Positions 1 through 8,425 of a stretch of DNA of 64,000 bases are shown here, piece by piece (within the stretch, counting starts at the first letter, position 1; each line of letters begins with the position of its first letter). Location: positions 124,001 to 188,000 of the forward strand of contig NZ_VUMH01000006.1 in assembly GCF_009696265.1 (NCBI RefSeq), written 5' to 3'. The translations under genes and the position numbers were made by a program. The notes under the pieces are model-generated. The model worked only from the letters and a program-made list of their open reading frames with translations. It was not told the DNA's origin and did no database searches. Source of the DNA: Desulfovibrio porci. Lineage in GTDB: Bacteria > Desulfobacterota > Desulfovibrionia > Desulfovibrionales > Desulfovibrionaceae.

Positions 1-2
1 TC

Positions 3-551
3 TGGATTATGGGCGGCATAATCCTTGTGGCGTGCGTCGTCTTGGCGGGTGCGGGGGTGTCCTACACTTCCGGCACGGAATTCTGTCTGTCATGTCATGA
101 AATGCGCGTTTACCAGGATGAGCTCAAGCTCTCGTCCCATGCCAAGGATGCCCAGGGCAAAGAGATTTCCTGTTCCCAATGCCACATCCCCTCGGGCAAT
201 CTGGCGCGCATGCTGGGGGCCAAGGCCTGGCTGGGTCTGAAGGACCTCTGGATGCACAACATTGACGGCGGGACGGACCTGGACCGGGCCGCCATGCAGC
301 CCGTGGCCCGCCGCTTCACCGACGACGCCAACTGCCGCGCCTGCCATCAGGACCTGAGCAAAAACGCCAAAAACGACGGTCCCGTTTCCAAGGAAGGCAA
401 GCTGGCTCACGACAATTACGAAGGCAAGAACGGCCAGGCGCGCAGCGGTTGCGTGGGCTGCCATCAAAATCTCGCCCATCTGCCCGTTTTTGACGAGCGC
501 ATTCCCCATAACCGGAAGTTCGCACAGAAACTCAAGGAGAGCCGTTCATGA
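3..551 (+). CDS. napC: NapC/NrfH-type tetraheme cytochrome c (5' partial)
   Basis: Membrane-anchored tetraheme cytochrome that passes electrons from the quinol pool to the periplasmic nitrate reductase. The visible frame starts with a hydrophobic segment and then shows four CxxCH heme motifs: CLSCH, CSQCH, CRACH and CVGCH. The reading frame is open to the left edge, with Trp-Ile codons before the first ATG at position 9, so the true start is probably outside the window and a few residues of the anchor are missing. The stop overlaps the next start (ATGA), which indicates translational coupling with napM. Family assignment rests on heme spacing, the single N-terminal anchor and the nap context; NrfH-like is the alternative. 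Confidence 0.9.
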   Translation, partial: WIMGGIILVACVVLAGAGVSYTSGTEFCLSCHEMRVYQDELKLSSHAKDAQGKEISCSQCHIPSGNLARMLGAKAWLGLKDLWMHNIDGGTDLDRAAMQPVARRFTDDANCRACHQDLSKNAKNDGPVSKEGKLAHDNYEGKNGQARSGCVGCHQNLAHLPVFDERIPHNRKFAQKLKESRS

Positions 552-994
552 AGTACTGCAAAATACTGCTCTTTTCCCTGCTCGCGGTGATTGTGCTGGT
601 GGGCGGCTATTTTCTGTACATGGCCTGGGCCTTTCCGGCCGTGCGCTGCGAGGCGGCCAAGCACCTGGACTCGCCGCAGATGGCGGGAGACTGTTATGCC
701 TGCCACGTCAAAGCCACGCCGCGCGTGGCGCAGGAATGGTATGAGAGCAAGCACGGCGTCACCCTGGTGCGCTGCCAGACCTGCCACGGCATGCCAGACG
801 GCAAGGGCTCGCTGCCTTTCACCCGCACGCCGGGCGTGGAAGTTTGCGCGCGCTGCCACTCCCTGTCCATCAGCCGCATGGAGGCCAAGTTCGGCAAGCG
901 CAACGATTGCAGCAGCTGTCATCCATACCACCAGAGCGCCATGCACGGCGGCGCCTATCAGTACCGCCAGCCCAGCGCCAAGACGGAGTTGTAA
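548..994 (+). CDS. napM: NapM-type tetraheme cytochrome c
   Basis: Small periplasmic multiheme cytochrome (148 aa) expected to act in the electron path to NapA. It has an N-terminal hydrophobic segment (about residues 5-28) that could be a signal or an anchor, and four heme motifs: CYACH, CQTCH, CARCH and CSSCH. It overlaps napC by ATGA and precedes napA by 62 bases. The order napC-napM-napA is the one described for Desulfovibrio desulfuricans, where NapM takes part in a nap system that lacks napB. The exact partner order is inference; the heme count and position in the operon are seen directly. Confidence 0.88.
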   Translation: MKYCKILLFSLLAVIVLVGGYFLYMAWAFPAVRCEAAKHLDSPQMAGDCYACHVKATPRVAQEWYESKHGVTLVRCQTCHGMPDGKGSLPFTRTPGVEVCARCHSLSISRMEAKFGKRNDCSSCHPYHQSAMHGGAYQYRQPSAKTEL

Positions 995-1056
995 AACAAG
1001 CGGACCGTACTACGGATCGGCATACCAGACATTCCGGCAACAACGAGGTTGAACAT

Positions 1057-3327
1057 ATGAATGCTTCCCGTCGCGAATTTTTACGCTGTTTTGCCATGTC
1101 CGCCGCCGTGGCCGCGGCTTCGGGCACAGGGTTCGCCACCCTGGCCCAGGCCGCGGACGACAACCGGCCGGACAAATGGGTCAAGGGCGTCTGCCGCTAT
1201 TGCGGCACGGGCTGCGGCGTCATGGTCGGCGTCAAAAACGGCAAGGCCGTGGCCATTCAGGGCGATCCCAACAACCACAACGCCGGGCTGCTCTGCCTCA
1301 AGGGCTCCATGCTCATTCCGGTGCTCAATTCCAGGGAGCGCGTGACCCAGCCCATGCTGCGCCGCCGCAAGGGCGGCGAGCTGGAACCTGTGAGCTGGGA
1401 CGAAGCCCTGGACCTGATGGCCCGAAAGTTCCGCGCCAGCATCGACGCCTACGGGCCGGACTCCGTGGCCTGGTACGGTTCGGGCCAGTGCCTGACCGAA
1501 GAAACCTACGTGGCCAACAAGATTTTCAAGGGCGGCTTCGGCACCAACAACGTGGACGGCAACCCCCGCCTGTGCATGGCCTCTGCCGTGGGCGGCTACC
1601 TGACCAGTTTCGGCAAGGACGAGCCCATGGGCACCTATGCCGACATTGACCACGCCACCTGTTTTTTCATCATCGGCTCCAACACCTCCGAGGCCCATCC
1701 CGTGCTTTTCCGGCGCATCGCCCGCCGCAAGCAGATGGAGCCGGGGGTCAAAATCATCGTGGCCGACCCGCGCCGCACCAACACCTCGCGCATCGCGGAT
1801 CTGCATATCGCCTTCCGTCCCGGCACGGACCTGGCCCTCATGCACAGCATGGCCTGGGTCATCATCAATGAAGAGCTGGACAATCCCCGTTTCTGGCAGC
1901 GTTACGTCAACTTTATGGGACTGGACGGCAAGCCTTCGGATTTTGAAGGCTACAAGGCCTTTCTGGAGGATTTCCGGCCGGAAAAGGCGGCGGAGATCTG
2001 CCGCATCCCGGTGGAGCAGATCTATGCGGCGGCCCGCGCCTTTGCCGAATCCCCGGCGACCATGAGCCTCTGGTGCATGGGCATCAACCAGCGGGTGCAG
2101 GGTGTGGCGGCCAACAACCTGATTCACAACCTCCATCTGCTCACCGGCCAGATCTGCCGTCCGGGGGCCACGCCCTTCTCGCTCACGGGCCAGCCCAACG
2201 CCTGCGGCGGCGTGCGCGACGGCGGCGCGCTTTCCCATCTGCTGCCCGCCGGGCGCATGGTGGCCAATCCCAAGCACCGGGCCGAGATGGAAAAGCTCTG
2301 GGGTCTGCCGGAAGGCCGCATCGCGCCCAAGCCCGGCTACCACACGGTGGCCCTGTTCGAAGCCTTGGGCAAGGGCGACGTGAAATGCATGCTGATCTGC
2401 GAAACCAACCCGGCGCAGACCCTGCCGAACCTGAACAAATTCCACAAGGCCATGTCCAATCCGGAATCCTTTATCGTCTGCATTGAGGCTTTTCCGGACG
2501 CCGTAACCCTGCAATACGCCGACCTGGTGCTGGCCCCGGCCTTCTGGTGCGAGCGCGACGGCGTCTACGGCTGCGGCGAGCGGCGCTACGCCCTGACCGA
2601 AAAGGCCGTGGAACCGCCGGCCCAGTGCCGCCCCACGGTCAACACCCTGGTGGAATTCGCCAAGCGCGCGGGCGTGGACCCCAAGCTGGTGAACTTCAGG
2701 AACGCCGAGGACGTCTGGAACGAATGGCGCATGGTGTCCAAGGGCACCACCTATGACTTCTGGGGTATGACCCGTGACCGGCTGCGCAAGGAGTCGGGCC
2801 TGATCTGGCCCTGCCCCGGCGAGGACCATCCGGGCACAAGCCTGCGCTACGTGCGCGGGCAGGATCCCAACGTGCCCGCGGATCATCCCGACCGTTTCTT
2901 CTTTTACGGCAAGCCCGACGGCAAGGCCGTGATCTGGATGCGGCCCTACAAGGGCGCGGCGGAAGAACCGGATGCGGAATATCCGCTTTACCTGACCTCC
3001 ATGCGGGTCATTGATCACTGGCACACCGCCACCATGACCGGCAAGGTGCCGGAACTGCAAAAGGCCAACCCGGCGGCCTATGTGGAAATCAACGCCGAGG
3101 ACGCGGCCGCGGCCGGCATCAGGCAGGACGACACGGTGGTGGTGGAAACCCGGCGCGCGTCCATGGAGCTTCCGGCCAGGGTCAGCGATGTCTGCCGTCC
3201 GGGCCTGATCGCCGTGCCTTTTTTTGATCCCAAGAAGCTGGTCAACAAATTTTTCCTGGACGCCACGGACCCGGCTTCGCGCGAGCCGGAGTACAAGATC
3301 TGCGCGGCGCGCATCCGGAAAGCCTGA
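1057..3327 (+). CDS. napA: Periplasmic nitrate reductase catalytic subunit
   Basis: Molybdenum enzyme (756 aa) that reduces nitrate to nitrite in the periplasm. The start at 1057 is preferred over an upstream in-frame ATG at 844 because it gives a Tat signal (SRREFLR, residues 4-10, then a hydrophobic stretch ending AQA) and has a GAGG just upstream. The [4Fe-4S] motif is Cys46, Cys49, Cys53 and Cys80. The Mo-ligand cysteine lies in NPRLCMAS at about residue 173. Length fits the single-subunit Desulfovibrio enzyme rather than the longer proteobacterial NapA. No napB is present nearby. Export by Tat needs the NapD chaperone encoded next. Formate dehydrogenase or Nas enzymes are less likely because of the flanking nap genes. 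Confidence 0.95.
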   Translation: MNASRREFLRCFAMSAAVAAASGTGFATLAQAADDNRPDKWVKGVCRYCGTGCGVMVGVKNGKAVAIQGDPNNHNAGLLCLKGSMLIPVLNSRERVTQPMLRRRKGGELEPVSWDEALDLMARKFRASIDAYGPDSVAWYGSGQCLTEETYVANKIFKGGFGTNNVDGNPRLCMASAVGGYLTSFGKDEPMGTYADIDHATCFFIIGSNTSEAHPVLFRRIARRKQMEPGVKIIVADPRRTNTSRIADLHIAFRPGTDLALMHSMAWVIINEELDNPRFWQRYVNFMGLDGKPSDFEGYKAFLEDFRPEKAAEICRIPVEQIYAAARAFAESPATMSLWCMGINQRVQGVAANNLIHNLHLLTGQICRPGATPFSLTGQPNACGGVRDGGALSHLLPAGRMVANPKHRAEMEKLWGLPEGRIAPKPGYHTVALFEALGKGDVKCMLICETNPAQTLPNLNKFHKAMSNPESFIVCIEAFPDAVTLQYADLVLAPAFWCERDGVYGCGERRYALTEKAVEPPAQCRPTVNTLVEFAKRAGVDPKLVNFRNAEDVWNEWRMVSKGTTYDFWGMTRDRLRKESGLIWPCPGEDHPGTSLRYVRGQDPNVPADHPDRFFFYGKPDGKAVIWMRPYKGAAEEPDAEYPLYLTSMRVIDHWHTATMTGKVPELQKANPAAYVEINAEDAAAAGIRQDDTVVVETRRASMELPARVSDVCRPGLIAVPFFDPKKLVNKFFLDATDPASREPEYKICAARIRKA

Positions 3328-3337
3328 GGAGGCTGCC

Positions 3338-3658
3338 ATGGCTATCGCGGGTATTGTGCTCAGTGTGACGGAAGGACGCCTGCCGGAAACGCGCGAGGCC
3401 CTGCGGGCCTTTCACGGCATCGTGGACGTGCGGGCTCTGGAAGACGGCTGCAAGCTGGCGGCGGTGCTGGAAAGCCCGTCCCGGCGTCTGCAGGAGGACC
3501 TGGAAGCTCTGAACGGCCTGGATCACGTGCTGCAACTGGATGTGGCTTACGTCAATTATGAGGAAGACCTGGACGGCCGGGGCCATATGGACTGTCCGCC
3601 GGATGGCGGGCACAGGCCCCGCCGTTGCGGCGGCGCGCCGGGGAGGGGGGCTTTGTGA
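3338..3658 (+). CDS. napD: NapD chaperone for NapA maturation
   Basis: Small cytoplasmic protein (106 aa) starting MAIAGIVLSV. NapD-family proteins bind the NapA Tat signal and hold back export until the cofactor is inserted. The body shows the family pattern of a short ferredoxin-like fold with the central segment of DGCKLAAVLE. A strong AGGAGG-type ribosome site lies directly upstream, 10 bases after the napA stop. The C-terminal ~25 residues are Pro/Gly/Arg-rich and look unstructured; they overlap the start region of napG. Assignment depends on both sequence and position between napA and napG. Confidence 0.85.
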   Translation: MAIAGIVLSVTEGRLPETREALRAFHGIVDVRALEDGCKLAAVLESPSRRLQEDLEALNGLDHVLQLDVAYVNYEEDLDGRGHMDCPPDGGHRPRRCGGAPGRGAL

Positions 3659-4179
3659 GCCTGTTCCAGCCGCCGTTGCGCCCTCCGGGCGCGGCATCGG
3701 AAGAGGATTTTACACGTTTGTGCGTGCGTTGCGGCCGGTGCGTGGAGGTCTGCCCGCATCAGAGCCTGGAGCTGATGGGCGGCTTCGGGCGCCAGCGGCG
3801 CACGCCGCGTGTGAATCCGCGCAGGGAACCGTGCCGATTGTGCATGAAATGCCCGCCGGTCTGCCCCTCGGGCGCGCTGGACCCGTCGGTGACGGACATG
3901 CGCCGCGCGGGCATGGGGCGGGCCTATATTCTCAAAGACCGCTGCCACAATTACACGGACGGCACCATCTGCATGACCTGCTATGACCGCTGCCCCCTGC
4001 GCGGCAGCGCGGTGGTCCTCTCCGGGGGCGTCACCCCGGCGGTCACCACGGCCTGCGTGGGCTGCGGCGTTTGCGAATATGTCTGCCCGGTTCAGGCCGT
4101 GGAAGTGTTGCCCGCGCCCGTGTGTTGGACGCCGCCCACGGCGGCGCCGACGCTCAAAGCTCCCGGAGACGGCGCATGA
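3655..4179 (+). CDS. napG: NapG-like four-cluster ferredoxin
   Basis: Iron-sulfur protein (174 aa) with four cysteine groups: CVRCGRCVEVCP, CRLCMKCPPVCP, a CxxCxxxCP group around residue 110 (CMTCYDRCP), and CVGCGVCEYVCP. That is the pattern for four [4Fe-4S] clusters in NapG, which works with NapH. I chose the GTG at 3655 because it overlaps the napD stop (GTGA) and has a GGGAGGGGGG ribosome site; a TTG at 3625 is possible. Neither start gives a twin-arginine signal, so the protein may stay in the cytoplasm, unlike the usual NapG. NapF is an alternative name. The stop overlaps napH. Confidence 0.82.
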   Translation: MSLFQPPLRPPGAASEEDFTRLCVRCGRCVEVCPHQSLELMGGFGRQRRTPRVNPRREPCRLCMKCPPVCPSGALDPSVTDMRRAGMGRAYILKDRCHNYTDGTICMTCYDRCPLRGSAVVLSGGVTPAVTTACVGCGVCEYVCPVQAVEVLPAPVCWTPPTAAPTLKAPGDGA

Positions 4180-5081
4180 TGCCCGTTTTTAGCCTGTATG
4201 TGTCTTTGCGGCGTTGCGTCCAGGTCCTGACCGGGTTAGTATTCTGCCTGTTACCCTGGCTTAACGCCCTGGGCGTTCAGTGGATCAGCGGCAGCCTGTT
4301 CGCCCTGGACCTCAAGGGCGTGCCTTTCGCCGATCCCGTGGCCGTCCTGCAGGTAGCCGCCGGAGGTTTCGCGCCCGCGGGCCGCCTTTTGGCGGGGGCC
4401 GCGCTGTCGCTGGCGCTGGCGTTGTCGCTGGGCCGGGTGTTCTGTAGCTGGATATGCCCCTACGGCCTGTTTTCAGAGTTGATTTACGGCCTACGGCGAC
4501 GCGCGGCCGGTACAAGGGCGGAAAGCGGCCCTGTATGGCGGGACAGGGCTTTTCTGCTCAAGGCCGGCATCGTGCTGCTGGGCCTTGCGGGCGCGGTTGC
4601 TCTGGGCTTTCCCCTGCTGAGCCAGATATCCATGCCCGGCGAGCTTTCACTGGCTCCTTTGGTCGTCTGGCAGGAAGCGGGCCGCGCGACTGCGGCGGCC
4701 CTGCCGATTCTGCTGTTTGGGATCCTCGCTCTGCCGGGAGCGTTGCTGGCGGTGGAGGCCTTCAGCGGCAAACGCTTCTGGTGCCGGTATATCTGTCCTC
4801 AGTCCGTGCTGCTGGGGCTGGCCGCGCGCTGTCTGCCCGCCCGGTTGCCGGGCCTGCGCGTGCGCTGGAGGGCGATAGACTGCACCTGCAAGGAGGAAAA
4901 ACCCTGCCGCGCGGCCTGTTCGCTGGCTCTCAATCCGCGCCAGCTTGACGGCCCGTCCCGGCGGGATTGCACAATGTGCGGCGATTGCCTTAAGGCCTGC
5001 GCCGGGCGCGGCGGCGCGTTGCGCTGGCAATGGCGCGCCGCTGTACGGCACAAGCCGGGAGGCGGCGGGATCGGATCATAG
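4176..5081 (+). CDS. napH: NapH-type membrane ferredoxin
   Basis: Integral membrane iron-sulfur protein (301 aa) proposed to oxidise quinol with NapG. It shows four hydrophobic segments, two CxxxCP motifs facing the cytoplasm (CSWICP at about residue 90 and CRYICP at about 203), and C-terminal cysteine groups (CTCKEEKPCRAAC and CTMCGDCLKAC) for two [4Fe-4S] clusters. ATG at 4176 overlaps the napG stop. The gene ends the nap operon; the next gene begins 60 bases later with its own ribosome site. The C-terminal tail is Gly/Arg-rich. Confidence 0.88.
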   Translation: MMPVFSLYVSLRRCVQVLTGLVFCLLPWLNALGVQWISGSLFALDLKGVPFADPVAVLQVAAGGFAPAGRLLAGAALSLALALSLGRVFCSWICPYGLFSELIYGLRRRAAGTRAESGPVWRDRAFLLKAGIVLLGLAGAVALGFPLLSQISMPGELSLAPLVVWQEAGRATAAALPILLFGILALPGALLAVEAFSGKRFWCRYICPQSVLLGLAARCLPARLPGLRVRWRAIDCTCKEEKPCRAACSLALNPRQLDGPSRRDCTMCGDCLKACAGRGGALRWQWRAAVRHKPGGGGIGS

Positions 5082-5140
5082 CTTTTCTTTTCAACCGGCG
5101 CGTGTGCCGCCGGTCGACCTCTTATAAAAAGGAACGCGGT

Positions 5141-6763
5141 ATGGGTATCGGGCAGTGGTCGCATGCGGAGTTTATGGCGGAAGTGCTCAAGTTCCACGGA
5201 CACGCGGCTCCCGGCGTGATCATCGGCGGCTATATGGTGGAGAAGGCCCGCCGCGCCCTGCCGGAAGGCATTCTTTTCGATGCCGTTTCCGAAACCGTGC
5301 AATGCCTGCCCGACGCCGTGCAGATGCTCACGCCCTGCACCGTGGGCAACGGCTGGCTGCGTATTTTCAATTTCGGCATCTACGCGCTTTCGCTGTATGA
5401 CAAGTATACGGGCGAAGGCGTGCGGGTGCGCCTGGACGTGGACAAGCTGGACTGCTGGCCGCATACCCGTATCTGGCTGCTCAAGGAAAAACCCAAATCC
5501 GAGCAGGAACCGGAACTGTTGCGCGCGGAAATGGCCGAAGCGGCCATGGACATGCTCAGCCTGAGCCATATCAGGATCAGGCCCGAACTGCTGCGGCGCA
5601 AAGGCAAGGGGGCCATCGCGCGCTGTCCCCTCTGCGGGGAATGGTATCCGGCGGCTTTCGGCAGGATCTGCCGCTCCTGCCAGGGCGACAGCCCTTATGA
5701 ACAGGGACCCGGCCTGGCCTTTCACGAGCCGCAATTGACGGCGGTGCCCGTGGAGCAGGCTGTGGGGCAGCACGCTCTGCACGACATGACCAGGATCGTG
5801 CCGCAGCAGTCCAAGGGCGCGGCTTTCACAGCCGGGCAAAACCTCGATGCGGGCGATATCTGTCGTTTGCAGCAGATGGGGCGCTTTCGGGTCTATACCG
5901 AGGAGGCCGCCGGGGACAATCCGGACTTTGTGCATGAGGACGCGGCGGCCAGGGCCTTTGCCGGGCTCATGCCTGGCGAGGGCGTCGTGCCGCAGGGCGA
6001 GCCGCGCGAGGGCAAGATCAATTTTTGCGCCGATCTCGACGGGCTTTTCGAGGTGGACCGGGAGCGCCTTACGGCCTTCAACCTGCTGCCCGATGTGATG
6101 TGCGCCACGCGCCACAGCATGAGCGTGGTCCGCAAAGGCGCGCGCCTGGCGGGCAGCCGGGCCATTCCTCTGTTCCTGCCGCGTCCGGTTTTCCTCAAGG
6201 CCATGAATCTGCTGGATGACGGCCCGTTATTCCGGGTGCGACCCATGCGCAAGGCCAGGGTCGGCACGCTGGTCACGGGCACGGAGGTGTTCCAGGGCCT
6301 GATTCAGGACCGTTTCGCCCCCATTATCCGCCAGAAGGCCGAAAATCTGGGCTGCACCGTGGTGGGCGAGCGCGTGGCGCCGGATGACGCCCCGGCCATC
6401 GGCGCGGCCCTCGCGCAGTTGCTGGATCTGGGCGCGGATCTGATCGTCACCACCGCCGGATTGTCCGTGGACCCTGATGACGTGACCCGAAAGGCACTGC
6501 TGGACGCCGGTCTGACGGATATGCTCTTCGGCCTGCCCGTGTTGCCCGGCGCCATGACCCTGCTGGGCCGCCTCGGCGGCGCTCAGGTGCTGGGCGTTCC
6601 CGCCTGCGCGCTGTTCTACAAAACCACGGCTCTGGATCTGATGCTGCCGCGCCTGCTCGTCAATATCGCCATGAGCCGGGCCGACCTTGCCTCGCTGGGG
6701 CACGGCGGCCTCTGCCTGGAATGTAAGAGCTGTGATTTCCCCAAATGCACGTTCGGGCGCTGA
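5141..6763 (+). CDS. FmdE-MoCF domain fusion (molybdopterin-related)
   Basis: Protein of 540 aa with an N-terminal FmdE-like domain (about residues 5-150; HGHAAPGVIIGGYM), a zinc-ribbon-like pair CPLC and CRSC near residues 163-182, a molybdopterin-binding MoCF/MoeA-like domain (about 360-510; GTLVTGTEVF and TTAGLSVDPDDVT), and a C-terminal cysteine cluster CLECKSCDFPKC. FmdE-family proteins accompany Mo/W enzymes; MoCF domains bind molybdopterin. A role in cofactor handling for NapA or a formate dehydrogenase is inferred from domains and position 59 bases after napH. The start at 5141 has an AAAGGAA ribosome site; the upstream in-frame extension overlaps napH and was rejected. Confidence 0.78.
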   Translation: MGIGQWSHAEFMAEVLKFHGHAAPGVIIGGYMVEKARRALPEGILFDAVSETVQCLPDAVQMLTPCTVGNGWLRIFNFGIYALSLYDKYTGEGVRVRLDVDKLDCWPHTRIWLLKEKPKSEQEPELLRAEMAEAAMDMLSLSHIRIRPELLRRKGKGAIARCPLCGEWYPAAFGRICRSCQGDSPYEQGPGLAFHEPQLTAVPVEQAVGQHALHDMTRIVPQQSKGAAFTAGQNLDAGDICRLQQMGRFRVYTEEAAGDNPDFVHEDAAARAFAGLMPGEGVVPQGEPREGKINFCADLDGLFEVDRERLTAFNLLPDVMCATRHSMSVVRKGARLAGSRAIPLFLPRPVFLKAMNLLDDGPLFRVRPMRKARVGTLVTGTEVFQGLIQDRFAPIIRQKAENLGCTVVGERVAPDDAPAIGAALAQLLDLGADLIVTTAGLSVDPDDVTRKALLDAGLTDMLFGLPVLPGAMTLLGRLGGAQVLGVPACALFYKTTALDLMLPRLLVNIAMSRADLASLGHGGLCLECKSCDFPKCTFGR

Positions 6764-6928
6764 CCGCCCGGAGATTCTCTCTGACGCGCGCCGCTTTTGA
6801 AATGGCGCCAACGCAAAAGCGCCGCCAACCGCGGCCTCGGCGGAAATCCGGTTCCGTCCGAGCCGTCTTGACGCTTGTGAGAATTTCTCTTAATTTACGA
6901 CCTTCAGTCATATCACGATGAGGTGGTT

Positions 6929-6956
6929 CAATTTTTACATGTAAGCGTAAAAATTG
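6929..6956. promoter_or_regulatory. Inverted repeat upstream of glycerate kinase gene
   Basis: Perfect 10-base arms (CAATTTTTAC and GTAAAAATTG) separated by 8 bases, centred 45 bases before the next start. The surrounding 120 bases are AT-rich compared with the genes. Spacing and symmetry suit an operator for a dimeric regulator; no T-run follows, so a terminator is unlikely. Function is inference. The rest of the 224-base gap before the gene shows nothing else. Confidence 0.4.
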
Positions 6957-6987
6957 TGTATCTTGATTTTGTCCGGTCGGGACATAT

Positions 6988-8319
6988 ATGGAGCGACAGC
7001 GTACAATACTGCAGCGTATTTTGGGCGCGGCCCTGGAGGCGGTAGCCCCGGATGGCGCGCTTTTACGCCATTTGCGCCTTGATGGGCCGGGCCGGGCCGG
7101 GCTTGTGGCCGACGGCCGCCGCCGGGATCTGGCGGGCCGCCGGGTGCGGGTGCTGGGTGCGGGCAAGGGAGTCGCGCCCATGGCGTTGGCCCTGGAGGAC
7201 ATGCTGGGTCAGCGCATTGATGAGGGCTTCATTGTAGTCAAGTACGACCATGGCCTGCCCCTGAAGCGCATCCGGCAGGCCGAGGCCGGGCATCCCGTGC
7301 CGGACGCGTCCGGCGTGCGGGCCACCCAACACATGCTGGACATGGCCCGGACCTGCACGGAACAGGATTTGCTGATCTGTCTGCTCACGGGCGGGGCTAG
7401 CGCCCTGACGCCGGCCCCCGCTCCGGGCCTGAGCCTTGCGGACCTTCAGCGGACCACGCAGCTTCTGCTGGACTGCGGGGCGGCCATTCATGAGATCAAC
7501 GCCGTGCGCAAGCATCTGTCGGCCTTCAGCGGCGGGCAGTTGGCCCGCGCCGCCGGTGGAGCCTCCGTGCTCAGCGTCATCGTGTCCGACGTGGTCGGCG
7601 ATCCCCTGGATGTCATCGCGTCCGGCCCCACCGCGCCGGACGCCTCCAGCTTTGCCGACTGCCGTGAAATACTCGGCCGTTTCGGTCTTGAGGACAAGCT
7701 GCCTGCGGTCGTGCGGGAATATCTGCGGGCCGGTCTGGCCGGGCGCGTGCCGGAAACCCCCAAGCCGGGCGATCCGCTTTTCGGCCGAGTGCAGAACATT
7801 CTGGCGGCCACCAACCGTCAGGCCCTGGATGCCGCCGCGGTCGCCGCTGAAGCCTGCGGCTATATTCCCTGCGTGCTGACTGACCAGATGACGGGGGAGG
7901 CCCGGCAAAAAGCCGTGGAATTGACGGGTGAGGCCCTCCGCCGCGCCGGGAGCCTGGGGCCGGACGGCAAGGGCCTCTGCCTGCTGGCCGGCGGGGAAAC
8001 CACAGTGACCATCCGGGGCAGGGGCAGGGGAGGCCGCAACCAGGAAATGGCTCTGGCCGCAGCTCTGGAACTGGAGGATCAGCCGCGCGTTTGCGCTCTT
8101 TTCGCGGGGACGGACGGCACGGACGGCCCCACGGACGCGGCGGGCGGCTTTGCCTTCAGCGACAGCGTGGCCAGGATGGGAGGGCGGGAGGCCGCCCGCG
8201 CCCTGCTGGCCGAGAACGACAGCAACGCGGCGCTGGCGCTGAGCGGCGATCTGCTGGTGACCGGACCCACCCGTACCAATGTCATGGATCTGGCCGTACT
8301 TCTGGTGGAGCGGCCCTGA
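6988..8319 (+). CDS. Glycerate 2-kinase, DUF4147/MOFRL family
   Basis: 443 aa protein of the GckA/TtuD-type glycerate kinase family, which phosphorylates D-glycerate to 2-phosphoglycerate in the cytoplasm. The N-terminal DUF4147 domain (about residues 8-240) includes GAGKGVAPMA, LTGGASAL and SDVVGDPLDVIASGPT; the C-terminal MOFRL domain (about 315-435) includes GGETTVTIRGRGRGGRNQE and FAGTDGTDGPTDAAGG. Full length for the family. It stands alone between the molybdenum-related fusion and the Fur-family gene, with an inverted repeat upstream. Hydroxypyruvate reductase is an old name for the same family and is less apt. Confidence 0.88.
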   Translation: MERQRTILQRILGAALEAVAPDGALLRHLRLDGPGRAGLVADGRRRDLAGRRVRVLGAGKGVAPMALALEDMLGQRIDEGFIVVKYDHGLPLKRIRQAEAGHPVPDASGVRATQHMLDMARTCTEQDLLICLLTGGASALTPAPAPGLSLADLQRTTQLLLDCGAAIHEINAVRKHLSAFSGGQLARAAGGASVLSVIVSDVVGDPLDVIASGPTAPDASSFADCREILGRFGLEDKLPAVVREYLRAGLAGRVPETPKPGDPLFGRVQNILAATNRQALDAAAVAAEACGYIPCVLTDQMTGEARQKAVELTGEALRRAGSLGPDGKGLCLLAGGETTVTIRGRGRGGRNQEMALAAALELEDQPRVCALFAGTDGTDGPTDAAGGFAFSDSVARMGGREAARALLAENDSNAALALSGDLLVTGPTRTNVMDLAVLLVERP

Positions 8320-8374
8320 ACGGGTCTGCTCCGCCGCACCGCGGAATCAATTTGTAGAACATGGTAACCGGGGC

Positions 8375-8408
8375 TTGACAGCCCTCTCCGATAACAGTAA
8401 TTTTTACT
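8375..8408 (+). promoter_or_regulatory. Promoter and candidate operator of perR-like gene
   Basis: TTGACA at 8375-8380, a 17-base spacer and TAATTT at 8398-8403 make a good sigma-70 promoter. An inverted repeat AGTAA-TTT-TTACT (8396-8408) overlaps the -10 region, where a self-acting Fur/PerR repressor would bind. Promoter elements are seen; autoregulation is inferred from family habit. Confidence 0.6.
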
Positions 8409-8425
8409 AAATTATGGAGGCTGTT

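Noticed and set aside
844..1056. N-terminal extension of napA
   Set aside because: It would overlap napM in another frame and hide the Tat signal; start 1057 has its own ribosome site.
1081..3339. Long open frame of 752 codons on the minus strand over napA
   Set aside because: It is the antisense shadow of a GC-rich gene with strong third-position bias; no family features, and napA on the other strand is unmistakable.
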